From assembly GCF_009765875.1 (NCBI RefSeq), contig NZ_LMUP01000002.1, forward strand, positions 620,001 to 684,000: 64,000 nt of DNA, given 5' to 3'. This stretch comes from Pedobacter sp. L105. Its GTDB lineage: Bacteria; Bacteroidota; Bacteroidia; Sphingobacteriales; Sphingobacteriaceae. Shown here in pieces: positions 1 through 8,776 of this stretch (position 1 is the stretch's first letter; every line of letters begins with the position of its first letter). The notes under the pieces were generated by a model, which was given only the letters and a program-made list of their open reading frames with translations, was not told the DNA's origin and did not search any database. Both the position numbers and the translations under genes were made by a program.

Positions 1-1282
1 GCGAATGCAGGGCATCGCTATCCAGACCGAAACCCATTAATACCGATTTGATACCCAATACATCTTCAAACAAAGCTACAATAGGGATACTTCCCCCACC
101 CCTTGTCGGGATAGGTTTCTTGCCAAAACTTTCTTCGATAGCTTTCTCAGCGGCACGGTAAGCTATGCTGTCTGTAGGTGTAACTACTGGTTCGCCACCA
201 TGGTGATTGGTTACTTTAACCGTTACAAACTCAGGAGCTATCTTTTCAAAATGCTGCTGGAATAACTCCGCGATCTCTGCTGATGTTTGGTGCGGAACCA
301 AACGCATAGAGATCTTGGCATGTGCTTTTGAAGGCAATACTGTTTTAGCACCCTCGCCAATATAACCGCCCCAGATGCCGTTGACTTCTAAAGTTGGCCG
401 GGTACCGGTACGTTCTAAGGTAGAATAACCTTTTTCACCCCATTCAGATTGAATACCCAGGTCTTTTTTATAGTCATCCAGATCAAAAGGAGCTGTATTT
501 AAAGCTAACTTTTCTGCGGTAGGCAGTTCCGTAACGTTATCGTAGAAAGCAGGGATAGTAATATGGTTATTTTCATCATGCAAAGAGGCGATCATCTTGC
601 ATAAGATAGTAATCGGGTTGGCAACTGCGCCACCATATACACCAGAATGCAAATCCCTGTTCGGGCCGGTCACTTCCACCTCCATATAAGCTAAACCGCG
701 CAGGCCTGTTTCTATAGAAGGGTTTTCCATGCTGATCATCGAGGTATCTGAAATCAGCACTACATCTGCCTTTAGGCGTTCTGCATTGGCATTCACAAAA
801 ATACCGAGGTTAGCAGAACCAACTTCCTCTTCTCCTTCAATCATGAACTTCACGTTGCAGGCTACTGTATTGGTCTTCATCATCAGTTCAAATGCTTTTA
901 CATGCATATAGAACTGTCCTTTATCATCAGCAGAACCACGTGCATAGATCTTTCCATCACGAACGGTAGGTTCAAAAGGAGGTGTATGCCATAATTCTAA
1001 TGGGTCTGCAGGCTGCACATCATAATGACCATACACTAAGACTGTAGGCAATGCGGCATCGATGATTTTTTCACCATATATAATAGGATAACCTGCGGTT
1101 TGACATACTTCCACTTTATCGGCTCCGGCGGCTGCCAGTTTTTCGGCTACAAAGTCGGCCGTTTTTAATACATCTCCCTTGTATTTTGGATCTGCACTTA
1201 CCGAAGGGAAGCGTAACAATTCGAACAGCTCATCCAAAAAACGCTGTTTGTTTTCTTCTACATATTTTTTTATCTCTTGCAT
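1..1282 (-). CDS. M20 family dipeptidase, 3' end cut by window edge
   Basis: A zinc peptidase of the M20 family, expected to cleave dipeptides in the cytoplasm. About 427 residues are visible from the ATG at 1282; the frame stays open to base 1, so only a short C-terminal piece is missing. Metal-site motifs are all present: GHYDVQP (His86), SADDKGQ (Asp119/120), the acidic EGEEEVGS stretch near residue 150, ISDTS, and a final LDSDALHS whose His should be the last ligand. The central dimerisation domain follows the LHSGVYGG motif. No signal peptide is seen. It diverges from the helicase gene across 150 bp that hold a promoter box for the helicase. The exact dipeptide specificity cannot be read from the sequence. 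Confidence 0.93.
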   Translation of the reverse strand, partial: MQEIKKYVEENKQRFLDELFELLRFPSVSADPKYKGDVLKTADFVAEKLAAAGADKVEVCQTAGYPIIYGEKIIDAALPTVLVYGHYDVQPADPLELWHTPPFEPTVRDGKIYARGSADDKGQFYMHVKAFELMMKTNTVACNVKFMIEGEEEVGSANLGIFVNANAERLKADVVLISDTSMISMENPSIETGLRGLAYMEVEVTGPNRDLHSGVYGGAVANPITILCKMIASLHDENNHITIPAFYDNVTELPTAEKLALNTAPFDLDDYKKDLGIQSEWGEKGYSTLERTGTRPTLEVNGIWGGYIGEGAKTVLPSKAHAKISMRLVPHQTSAEIAELFQQHFEKIAPEFVTVKVTNHHGGEPVVTPTDSIAYRAAEKAIEESFGKKPIPTRGGGSIPIVALFEDVLGIKSVLMGFGLDSDALHS

Positions 1283-1394
1283 AACAAATGATTTTGGACA
1301 AATATAGAATAATTGGAAACCTGTTAGGCAAGATCGGCTGATAAAGGAAATTATCAATTTTACCAACATACTTAGATAAGAACCGAAGATTTGT

Positions 1395-1402
1395 TATTTT
1401 TG
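1395..1402 (+). promoter_or_regulatory. Bacteroidota -7 box (TATTTTTG) for the helicase gene
   Basis: TATTTTTG fits the TAnnTTTG consensus of the Bacteroidota housekeeping sigma factor. It would start transcription near 1408, about 25 nt before the TTG start of the helicase. No clear TTG -33 element lies at the usual distance. Confidence 0.5.
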
Positions 1403-1432
1403 TAGCTTTTAATACGCAAAACAAAATTCAAT

Positions 1433-3736
1433 TTGGATTACTTAGCAGGATTAAACCCTCAGCAACGTGCAGCAGTAGAGAATACCCAGGGACCAGCAAT
1501 GATTGTTGCAGGTGCAGGATCGGGTAAAACCCGTGTAATTACTTACAGGGTGGCGCATTTGATTGAAAAAGGTGTGGATTCGTTCAATATACTGGTACTA
1601 ACCTTTACCAATAAAGCATCAAAAGATATGCGCGAGCGTATCTCTAAAGTAGTAGGTACAGAAGCAAAAAACCTTTGGATGGGAACTTTTCACTCCGTTT
1701 TTGCCAAGATCCTGCGTGTAGAAGCTGAAAAAATAGGCTATCCATCTAACTTCACCATTTATGATACGGACGATAGTAAAAGCCTGATCAGGGCGATCCT
1801 CCGGGAGATGCAGCTGGATGATAAGTTATACAATGCGAATTTTGTCTATAACCGTATTTCTTCGGCCAAGAATAATCTGGTAAGTTATGGCGAGTACATG
1901 CAAAGCGCAGAGATACAAGCGGAAGACATCAGCAATAAACGCCCGATGATCGGTACGATCTATGAAACTTATACCAAACGCTGTTTTAAAGCGGGAGCTA
2001 TGGATTTTGACGATCTGCTGTTCAAAACCAACGTATTGCTAAAAAACCATCCTGATGTTTTGAACAAATACCAGCAGAAATTTAAATACCTGATGGTGGA
2101 TGAGTACCAAGATACTAACTTTTCACAGTATACCATCGTTAAAAAACTGGCTGCAGCCTATCAGAACATCTGTGTGGTGGGTGATGATGCGCAAAGTATT
2201 TATGGTTTCCGTGGTGCCAACATCCAGAACATCCTGAATTTTGAAAAGGATTATCCCGATTTAAAAGTATACAAGCTGGAGCAAAACTATCGCTCTACCC
2301 AAAATATCGTTGAAGTGGCCAATAGTATTATTGCCAACAACAAAAACCAGCTGGAGAAAAATGTATTCTCCGAAAATGAACTTGGCGACAGGATCAAGGT
2401 TTCTCGTGCCTTTACAGATAATGAAGAAGGTAAAATCGTTGCCGAGTCTATCGTGCAGGACAGATCTACCAATGGTTTAGCTTATAATGATTTCGCTATC
2501 CTTTACCGCACCAATGCCCAATCCAGGGCGATGGAGGAAGCTTTAAGAAAACTAAACGTACCTTATAAAATCTATGGCGGGCTTTCATTTTATCAGCGTA
2601 AAGAGATCAAAGATTTAATTGCCTATTTCCGTTTAACCTTTAATCCAAGTGATGAAGAGGCTATCAAAAGGGTAATTAATTATCCAAGAAGAGGACTCGG
2701 AGATACCACTGTAGATAAGATCATTGTAGCTGCCGATCAACACGATATCACCATGTGGCAGGTGATCTGCGAACCGCAAACATATATTGCAGGGCGTATT
2801 GCCAACCAACTGAATGATTTTTCTATGCTGATCAAAAGCTTCCAGGCTGAGTCAAAAAAACTGGATGCTTATGAAACAGCTTTATATATAGCGCAGCATT
2901 CTGGTATTTTAAAAGAACTTCATACCGATGATAGTATTGAAGGCCGCAGCAGGTATGAAAATATACAGGAACTACTGAACGGTATCAAGGAATTTGCAGA
3001 ACGTGAAGACATTGAAGACCGCAGTCTGGCAATTTTTATGCAGGATATTGCGTTATTGACCAACGACGACAGGGCCGATGACAAACAACCGGATACCGTT
3101 TCCCTGATGACGATTCACTCGGCTAAAGGACTGGAATTCAAGAATGTTTTTGTGGTAGGACTGGAAGAGAACCTTTTCCCTTCTCAAATGTCACTCAACT
3201 CAAGGACAGATCTGGAAGAAGAACGCAGGCTTTTTTATGTGGCCATCACCCGTGCTGAGAAGAAACTTACCCTTACTTATGCCACTTCCAGATACCGATG
3301 GGGAACACTGACCAATTGTGAACCAAGCCGTTTTATCAGTGAGATCAATGGCAAATACCTGGAGCTGGAAACAGTGAAAGCACCTAAAATGAATATCGGA
3401 TCTGACAGTTTCGACGGAGAGCGCAGGTCATGGTCGCAGCAAAGGGATATATCAAGTAAGCCAAAACCTGCTTCATCAGGAAGTTCAGCTACTTCTGCCC
3501 CGCCAAGGCCAAAAAACACAATGCTGCCTACTGCTCACATCCCTACACCGGGCTTTACGCCTGATGCCGCCAATGCCTTTCAAAACGGCATGGAAGTTGA
3601 ACATGAAAAATTTGGATTTGGCAAAATCGTTAACCTGGAAGGCACTTTACCCGATGTAAAAGCGACCGTTTTTTTCCAGGGATTAGGAAATAAGCAATTG
3701 TTATTAAAATTTGCTAAATTGCGGATTGTGAAATAA
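1433..3736 (+). CDS. uvrD: UvrD/PcrA-type superfamily 1 DNA helicase
   Basis: A 767-residue 3'-5' DNA helicase for repair and replication restart. Superfamily 1 motifs appear in order: Q-motif LNPQQRAAV near the N-terminus, Walker A AGAGSGKTR (26-34), VLTFTNKAS, Walker B DEYQDTN near 221, GDDAQSIYGFRGA near 250, LEQNYRST, TIHSAKGLEF, and YVAITRAEKKL. The C-terminus, after a Ser/Pro-rich linker, ends in a Tudor-like domain (GMEVEHEKFGFGKI) typical of UvrD/PcrA. No ATG exists at the N-terminus, so TTG at 1433 is the start; it sits a short leader after a TAnnTTTG box. UvrD and PcrA cannot be separated from sequence alone. Confidence 0.95.
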   Translation: MDYLAGLNPQQRAAVENTQGPAMIVAGAGSGKTRVITYRVAHLIEKGVDSFNILVLTFTNKASKDMRERISKVVGTEAKNLWMGTFHSVFAKILRVEAEKIGYPSNFTIYDTDDSKSLIRAILREMQLDDKLYNANFVYNRISSAKNNLVSYGEYMQSAEIQAEDISNKRPMIGTIYETYTKRCFKAGAMDFDDLLFKTNVLLKNHPDVLNKYQQKFKYLMVDEYQDTNFSQYTIVKKLAAAYQNICVVGDDAQSIYGFRGANIQNILNFEKDYPDLKVYKLEQNYRSTQNIVEVANSIIANNKNQLEKNVFSENELGDRIKVSRAFTDNEEGKIVAESIVQDRSTNGLAYNDFAILYRTNAQSRAMEEALRKLNVPYKIYGGLSFYQRKEIKDLIAYFRLTFNPSDEEAIKRVINYPRRGLGDTTVDKIIVAADQHDITMWQVICEPQTYIAGRIANQLNDFSMLIKSFQAESKKLDAYETALYIAQHSGILKELHTDDSIEGRSRYENIQELLNGIKEFAEREDIEDRSLAIFMQDIALLTNDDRADDKQPDTVSLMTIHSAKGLEFKNVFVVGLEENLFPSQMSLNSRTDLEEERRLFYVAITRAEKKLTLTYATSRYRWGTLTNCEPSRFISEINGKYLELETVKAPKMNIGSDSFDGERRSWSQQRDISSKPKPASSGSSATSAPPRPKNTMLPTAHIPTPGFTPDAANAFQNGMEVEHEKFGFGKIVNLEGTLPDVKATVFFQGLGNKQLLLKFAKLRIVK

Positions 3737-3822
3737 GGTTATATCTTTAACCAAAATATAAAAAACAGGGCTTTAAGCGCTTTACAACCCACTTAGCTGC
3801 TTGCCATTAGAAATAATATAGA

Positions 3823-4509
3823 ATGAATTTCGACTATAATACCACAAGAAACGAGTTAATTCTTGCAGAATACGGACGTAATGTACAGAACATGGTGAAG
3901 TATATTATTGAACTTCCCGATCTGGAAGAGCGTAATAAATATGCACAGGCAGTGATCGACCTGATGGGTTTTTTGAATCCCCATTTGAGAGATGTTGCCG
4001 ATTTTAAGCATAAACTTTGGGATCACTTACACATTATCTCCGGATATAAGATTGAAGTAGACAGTCCCTATCCTAAACCAACTCCTGAAATGGCGCTGGT
4101 TAAACCGGCACATATTGGCTACCCGCAGCAAAAAATCAAGTACAAACATTACGGTAAAACGGTTGAGGTACTGATTGAAAGAGCTAAAGCAGTGGATGAA
4201 CCTGAACGCAGGGCAGCCATGGTACAGGGTATCGCTAATTTTATGAAAATGGCTTATGTAACCTGGAATAAAGACAGTGTTGCAGATGAAACGATCTTCA
4301 AAAACCTGCGTGAACTATCTGGCGGACAACTGGAACTGGAAGAAAATGTAAACCTGGCCAAGGTTGAATTCAGACCTCCGGTAAACAGGGCTGCTACCAA
4401 CGCACGCGGACGCAATAATAACAACAACAATAAAGGAAGACAAAACAACAATAATAACAATAACAACCGTCCCCGCAGCAATAACAATAACCCGAAACAA
4501 AGACACTAA
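3823..4509 (+). CDS. DUF4290 family protein with Asn-rich tail
   Basis: A 228-residue cytoplasmic protein whose first 180 residues match the DUF4290 family, found in Bacteroidota and of unknown function (YGRNVQNMVKYIIELPD, DLMGFLNPHLRDV, KLWDHLHIISG). The last 40 or so residues are low complexity: Asn runs broken by Arg, Gly, Lys and Gln, ending NNNNPKQRH. The tail is basic, so nucleic-acid contact or disorder-driven assembly is possible, but this is inference. It lies 86 bp after the helicase and 34 bp before murA on the same strand, so it may be co-transcribed with murA. Confidence 0.9.
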   Translation: MNFDYNTTRNELILAEYGRNVQNMVKYIIELPDLEERNKYAQAVIDLMGFLNPHLRDVADFKHKLWDHLHIISGYKIEVDSPYPKPTPEMALVKPAHIGYPQQKIKYKHYGKTVEVLIERAKAVDEPERRAAMVQGIANFMKMAYVTWNKDSVADETIFKNLRELSGGQLELEENVNLAKVEFRPPVNRAATNARGRNNNNNNKGRQNNNNNNNNRPRSNNNNPKQRH

Positions 4510-4543
4510 CGGTATCCTTACATCTTATTAGGTTAAAAAATAC

Positions 4544-5869
4544 ATGAACGCATTTGAAATTATAGGCGGGAAGAAATTAAAAGGCGAAATACAACCGCAG
4601 GGGGCAAAAAATGAAGCCCTGCAAATTATATCTGCCGTTCTACTGACAGAAGAGAAAATAACCATCAGCAATATCCCGGATATTAAAGATGTAAATAAGC
4701 TGATTGAGTTGTTAGGTGATTTAGGTGTTACCGTAGAACGTTTATCTAAAGACACTTACACTTTCGAAGCAAAAAATATAAACCTGGAGTTTTTTAAATC
4801 AGATACGTTTAAGTCCAAAGGCGGAAGCCTAAGGGGCTCTATCATGATTGTAGGCCCACTTTTAGGACGTTTTGGAAAAGCTGCTATCCCTAAACCAGGC
4901 GGCGACAAGATTGGCCGCAGAAGACTGGACACCCACTTCCTTGGATTTGAAAAACTAGGTGCAAAGTTCGTTTACGACGCAAAAGAAGCCTTTTTTAATG
5001 TAGATGCGACCAACCTTCAGGGTGCTTATATCCTGCTGGATGAAGCTTCGGTAACTGGTACTGCCAACATCGTGATGACAGCAGTATTGGCCAAGGGCAT
5101 TACTACCATCTATAATGCTGCCTGTGAGCCTTACTTACAGCAATTATGCAAAATGCTTAACCGCATGGGCGCCAAAATATCAGGTATCGGCTCTAATTTA
5201 TTAACTATTGAAGGCGTGACCAAACTAGGCGGTACAGAACACAGAATGTTGCCTGATATGATAGAAATTGGTTCTTTTATCGGCCTTGCTGTAATGACCG
5301 AATCAGAGATCACCATCAAAAATGTTTGTTACAGTGAGCTGGGAATGATCCCTGATGTATTCAGGAAATTAGGTGTAAACTTTGAATTAAGAGGTGACGA
5401 TATCTACATCCCTTCTCAAAAACACTATATCATTGATACTTTTATCGACGGATCTATCCTTACCATTGCTGATTCACCATGGCCAGGCTTCACTCCCGAC
5501 CTGCTGAGTATCATTCTGGTTATTGCTACACAGGCCAAAGGATCGGTATTAATCCATCAGAAAATGTTTGAAAGCCGACTGTTTTTTGTAGATAAACTGA
5601 TAGAAATGGGTGCACAGATCATCCTTTGTGATCCGCATAGAGCTACAGTTAATGGTATCGACAAACAATATCAATTGAGAGGAATCAGCATGACTTCTCC
5701 TGATATTCGTGCAGGTGTATCCTTATTAATTGCAGCATTATCTGCCGAAGGAACCTCTACAATCTATAATATTGAGCAAATAGAACGCGGTTACCAGGAC
5801 ATCGATACCCGTCTGCGTGCATTAGGTGCACAGATCAAAAGGGTTGACGGAAACGGACCAAGTCACTAA
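4544..5869 (+). CDS. murA: UDP-N-acetylglucosamine 1-carboxyvinyltransferase (MurA), Asp variant
   Basis: First committed step of peptidoglycan synthesis: transfer of enolpyruvate from PEP to UDP-GlcNAc. The 441-residue length is normal. KNEALQI near the N-terminus holds the conserved Lys-Asn pair, and the product shows the inside-out alpha/beta barrel repeats. At the mobile loop where most MurA proteins have the catalytic, fosfomycin-alkylated Cys (GGC), this protein reads KPGGDKIGRRRLDTH, with Asp121 encoded by GAC at 4904-4906. The Asp form is known from Mycobacterium, Chlamydia and Borrelia, where it stays active and is insensitive to fosfomycin. The gene ends at a convergent gap holding a hairpin repeat. 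Confidence 0.95.
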   Translation: MNAFEIIGGKKLKGEIQPQGAKNEALQIISAVLLTEEKITISNIPDIKDVNKLIELLGDLGVTVERLSKDTYTFEAKNINLEFFKSDTFKSKGGSLRGSIMIVGPLLGRFGKAAIPKPGGDKIGRRRLDTHFLGFEKLGAKFVYDAKEAFFNVDATNLQGAYILLDEASVTGTANIVMTAVLAKGITTIYNAACEPYLQQLCKMLNRMGAKISGIGSNLLTIEGVTKLGGTEHRMLPDMIEIGSFIGLAVMTESEITIKNVCYSELGMIPDVFRKLGVNFELRGDDIYIPSQKHYIIDTFIDGSILTIADSPWPGFTPDLLSIILVIATQAKGSVLIHQKMFESRLFFVDKLIEMGAQIILCDPHRATVNGIDKQYQLRGISMTSPDIRAGVSLLIAALSAEGTSTIYNIEQIERGYQDIDTRLRALGAQIKRVDGNGPSH

Positions 5870-5933
5870 TCAATTCGCTATAAAAATCAAGCATTTACGC
5901 CCAACCGGCCATCATGCTATAGAAGATCTCCAA

Positions 5934-6009
5934 AAAAGAGGAACCCCTCTCTCCATGCCTTCAAGCGCGTTTCAGCGGTTGGCAGCATGGAGAGAGGGGT
6001 TCCTCTTTT
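5934..6009 (+). repeat. Long hairpin repeat A (short-loop type), two-way terminator
   Basis: A perfect 25-bp inverted repeat: left arm 5934-5958, right arm 5985-6009, with a 26-nt loop at 5959-5984 that contains TTTCAGCGG. The left arm begins in an A-run and the right arm ends in TTTT, so it can terminate both murA and the convergent synthase gene. The tag AGCGAAGCCAGA follows at 6010-6021. The 26-nt loop is identical to that of the repeat at 44592-44617 while the stems differ, apart from the ATGC/GCAT tip. Confidence 0.9.
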
Positions 6010-6098
6010 AGCGAAGCCAGATGAAACTCAACTAGCCGGGTAATGTATTCGGTATATTACAAGTGATAAAACACAGGTCAAAGGAGTATTACAATAGT

Positions 6099-6138
6099 GC
6101 ATTAAGCCGTCACTGCATTAAGCCGATATCGCATTAAT
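6099..6138. repeat. 16-bp tandem repeat across a stop codon
   Basis: Two full units with period 16 (6099-6114 and 6115-6130) share GCATTAAGCCG, and a third partial unit follows (GCATTAATGA). The second and third units overlap the last codons and stop of the minus-strand synthase gene. This may be local slippage. Confidence 0.6.
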
Positions 6139-7479
6139 GATGTCATACTGAGTAATAATCTCAAAATTACCTTTCTCATCTTCAACCAGTACCGCACTGT
6201 TCTCTTTATTAATCAATGCAGAGATCTTATCAATTGAAGTATTCAAATCCACAAAAGGAAAAGTAGCCGTCATGATCTCTTTTACAGAAGCCGATTTCAA
6301 AGCAGGATTCTCCATTAATGCCCTTAAGATATCCCCTTCAGCCAGTTTCCCTACAATCATTCCCTGCTGGGTAACCGGAATTTGCGAAATATTCAGGCTA
6401 TTCATCGTATTAATCGCCTCTACAATTGTCTTCTCACAATCAATCGTAATGATCTCTGTATGTTCTTTTTTGGCCAGGATAGACTTAGCGGTTAACTTCT
6501 CATCGGTTAAGAAACCGCGTTCCCTTAACCAGTCTTCATTGTACATTTTACCCATGTAACGGCTTCCATGATCATGAAAAATGATCACTACCACATCTTC
6601 TGGTTTAAGTTTATCCTTCAGTTGCAATAAACCCGCAACAGCAGATCCGGCAGAATTTCCTACAAATATCCCCTCTTTACGGGCAATATCACGGGTCATT
6701 AAAGCTGCATCCTTATCGGTTACTTTTTCAAACAGGTCAATGATATCAAAATTTACGTTTTTAGGCAGGAAATCTTCGCCAATACCCTCAGTGATATAAG
6801 GATAGATCTCATTCTTATCAAGGATACCTGTTTCTTTATATTTCTTAAATACCGATCCGTAAGTATCAATTCCCCATACTTTAATATCAGAATTCTGCTC
6901 TTTTAAATATTTTCCGGTACCAGAGATCGTACCACCCGTACCTACTCCTACTACCAAATGGGTAATCTTACCTTCTGTCTGTTTCCAGATTTCAGGCCCC
7001 GTTTGCTCATAATGTGCTTGTGTATTAGAGAGATTATCATACTGATTTGGTTTCCAGGAATTAGGAACTTCGCGTTCCAACCTTGAAGAAACTGAATAAT
7101 AAGAACGCGGATCTTCTGGTTCTACATTGGTAGGACAGACAATAACTTCAGCACCAAAAGCACGTAAAGCATCAACTTTTTCCTTCGACTGCTTGTCGGT
7201 TGTAGTGAAAATACACTTGTAACCTTTAATAATAGCAGCCATTGCCAGACCCATGCCTGTATTTCCTGAAGTACCTTCAATGATGGTTCCGCCGGGTTTA
7301 AGCTTACCGCTTTTCTCTGCATCTTCAATCATTTTCACTGCCATACGGTCCTTAATAGAGTTACCAGGGTTGGTAGTTTCTATTTTAGCCAGTACAGTAG
7401 CCTGAACATCTTTCGTAATGTTATTTAATCTTACCAGGGGAGTATTCCCAATAGTCTCTAATATATTGTTATACCACAT
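6118..7479 (-). CDS. Cystathionine beta-synthase-like PLP enzyme with CBS domain pair
   Basis: A fold-type II PLP enzyme of 453 residues making or using cystathionine/cysteine. The N-terminal catalytic domain has the PLP lysine in NPGNSIKDRM (Lys43), the phosphate-contacting GTSGNTG loop (69-75), and GVGTGGTISG. Residues from about 335 onward form two CBS motifs (SQIPVTQQGMIVG and AVLVEDEKGNFEI), which in eukaryotic cystathionine beta-synthase sense S-adenosylmethionine. The CBS pair favours cystathionine beta-synthase over plain cysteine synthase, but substrate choice is not proven by sequence. No haem domain is present. A TAnnTTTG box lies only 4 nt before the ATG. Confidence 0.88.
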   Translation of the reverse strand: MWYNNILETIGNTPLVRLNNITKDVQATVLAKIETTNPGNSIKDRMAVKMIEDAEKSGKLKPGGTIIEGTSGNTGMGLAMAAIIKGYKCIFTTTDKQSKEKVDALRAFGAEVIVCPTNVEPEDPRSYYSVSSRLEREVPNSWKPNQYDNLSNTQAHYEQTGPEIWKQTEGKITHLVVGVGTGGTISGTGKYLKEQNSDIKVWGIDTYGSVFKKYKETGILDKNEIYPYITEGIGEDFLPKNVNFDIIDLFEKVTDKDAALMTRDIARKEGIFVGNSAGSAVAGLLQLKDKLKPEDVVVIIFHDHGSRYMGKMYNEDWLRERGFLTDEKLTAKSILAKKEHTEIITIDCEKTIVEAINTMNSLNISQIPVTQQGMIVGKLAEGDILRALMENPALKSASVKEIMTATFPFVDLNTSIDKISALINKENSAVLVEDEKGNFEIITQYDIINAISA

Positions 7480-7483
7480 GAAA

Positions 7484-7491
7484 CAAAAATA
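7484..7491 (-). promoter_or_regulatory. Candidate -7 box very close to the synthase start
   Basis: On the minus strand TATTTTTG fits TAnnTTTG. Only 4 nt separate it from the ATG at 7479, so transcription would begin at or next to the start codon, giving a leaderless mRNA. No -33 TTG is seen and the region is AT-rich, so a chance match is quite possible. Confidence 0.3.
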
Positions 7492-7636
7492 CGACTTGAT
7501 TCCTAGATTTTTATTTAAATAAATTATTTGAAATCTAATTCTGATTTATTGGTGCTGATGAAATTTTATTCTGAAACAATCGGGACAGATGATACCTAAC
7601 CTAGCTAATATATGGCCGAATAGAAGAATATAATGG

Positions 7637-8728
7637 CTAAAGAAGCTGATAAACCTTCCCCGGCAAGGAAACAATAACACCTTTCATCTCCAGATTTAGC
7701 AGAAATCCAGCCAGTTTACTTTGCTGAATTTCTGCCTTTAGCGCCAGTTCATCCACCCGTAAAGAAGAGGATTTTAGCAGGCTAACGATTGTTTGTTCAG
7801 GAGCGGAAAGATCTGTTATCACTTCTAATTGGAGGTTCTTCTTCACCGGAGCAGTTGTTTCCCAGCCCATATAATAAGGGATATCACGCGGGTGACTGAG
7901 CAGCCCCGCCCTGTTGGTTTTGATCAGAAAATTACAGCCTTGTGAATAGGTATGGGTTGTTCTGCCGGGAAAGGCATAAACATCGCGGTTATAAGAATTG
8001 GCAATTTCCGCAGTAATCAGCGCCCCACCTTTCAGCGCCGCTTCCACTACAATCGTTACATCGGCCATGCCTGCAATAATGCGGTTGCGCTTGGGAAAAT
8101 TCTCCTTGTCAGGATTGGTTCTGAGCGGAAATTCAGTAATTAACCCACCATTGAGGAGCATTTCATTGGCTGTAGACCGGTGCCCGGGAGGATAAAGCCG
8201 GTCGAGCCCATGGCCTAACACCCCTACTGTAGGGATCTGATGCAGCAAACTCTGCTGATGCGCAGCAATATCAATCCCATAGGCAAGCCCACTAACGATC
8301 AGCACATCATAAGGTTTTAAGGTTTCTGCAAGCTGCTGACAAAGCATTAGTCCATAAGGCGTGGCCATTCTGGTTCCTACAATACTTACGATCCGGGGGT
8401 GGTTCAGGTTAGCTGTTCCTTTATAATACAACAAAATAGGCGCATCATAACAGTGTTTTAAACGCTGGGGATAACGGTCGTCAGTATAAAACAGCACCTC
8501 AATATGGTGTTTCTCCAGAAATTTCACTTGTTCCTTTGCCATGGAGATGGCGTCGGTAGCCAGGATATGACCGGCAGTTAAACTGCCTATTCCTTCAATT
8601 TCCATTAGCTGTTTCTTTGTTGCAGAAAAAACAGCTTCAGGACTTCCAAACGCGGCCAGCAAGCTCCTGGCAGTGACATGGCCTACGTTTTTAATTAGTG
8701 TTAGGGCGATCTGATAAATTAAACTCAT
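7637..8728 (-). CDS. dprA: DNA-processing protein DprA
   Basis: Loads RecA on incoming single-stranded DNA during natural transformation. The 363 residues show an N-terminal helix-hairpin-helix part (IEGIGSLTAGHI, 44-55), the Rossmann-like core with SIVGTR (115-120) and SGLAYGID (146-153), the KENFPKRNRIIAG stretch, and GALITAE/VYAFPG motifs. The C-terminal 60 residues form a winged-helix (DML1-like) domain. It lies about 50 bp downstream of rsmG on the same strand and may be read through from it. DprA is widespread even in bacteria not known to be competent. Confidence 0.95.
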   Translation of the reverse strand: MSLIYQIALTLIKNVGHVTARSLLAAFGSPEAVFSATKKQLMEIEGIGSLTAGHILATDAISMAKEQVKFLEKHHIEVLFYTDDRYPQRLKHCYDAPILLYYKGTANLNHPRIVSIVGTRMATPYGLMLCQQLAETLKPYDVLIVSGLAYGIDIAAHQQSLLHQIPTVGVLGHGLDRLYPPGHRSTANEMLLNGGLITEFPLRTNPDKENFPKRNRIIAGMADVTIVVEAALKGGALITAEIANSYNRDVYAFPGRTTHTYSQGCNFLIKTNRAGLLSHPRDIPYYMGWETTAPVKKNLQLEVITDLSAPEQTIVSLLKSSSLRVDELALKAEIQQSKLAGFLLNLEMKGVIVSLPGKVYQLL

Positions 8729-8776
8729 AGGCTAACTTAATACGAAAGCCCCTACCGATGGTAATTTATCTTAAAA

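Noticed and set aside
4254..4487. Leu-rich open frame opposite the DUF4290 tail
   Set aside because: It is the antisense of Asn codons (AAC/AAT read as GTT/ATT or shifted to Leu/Val); an artefact of low complexity.
5826..6011. Open frame overlapping the end of murA and hairpin A
   Set aside because: It is out of frame with murA and continues into the hairpin; no protein character.
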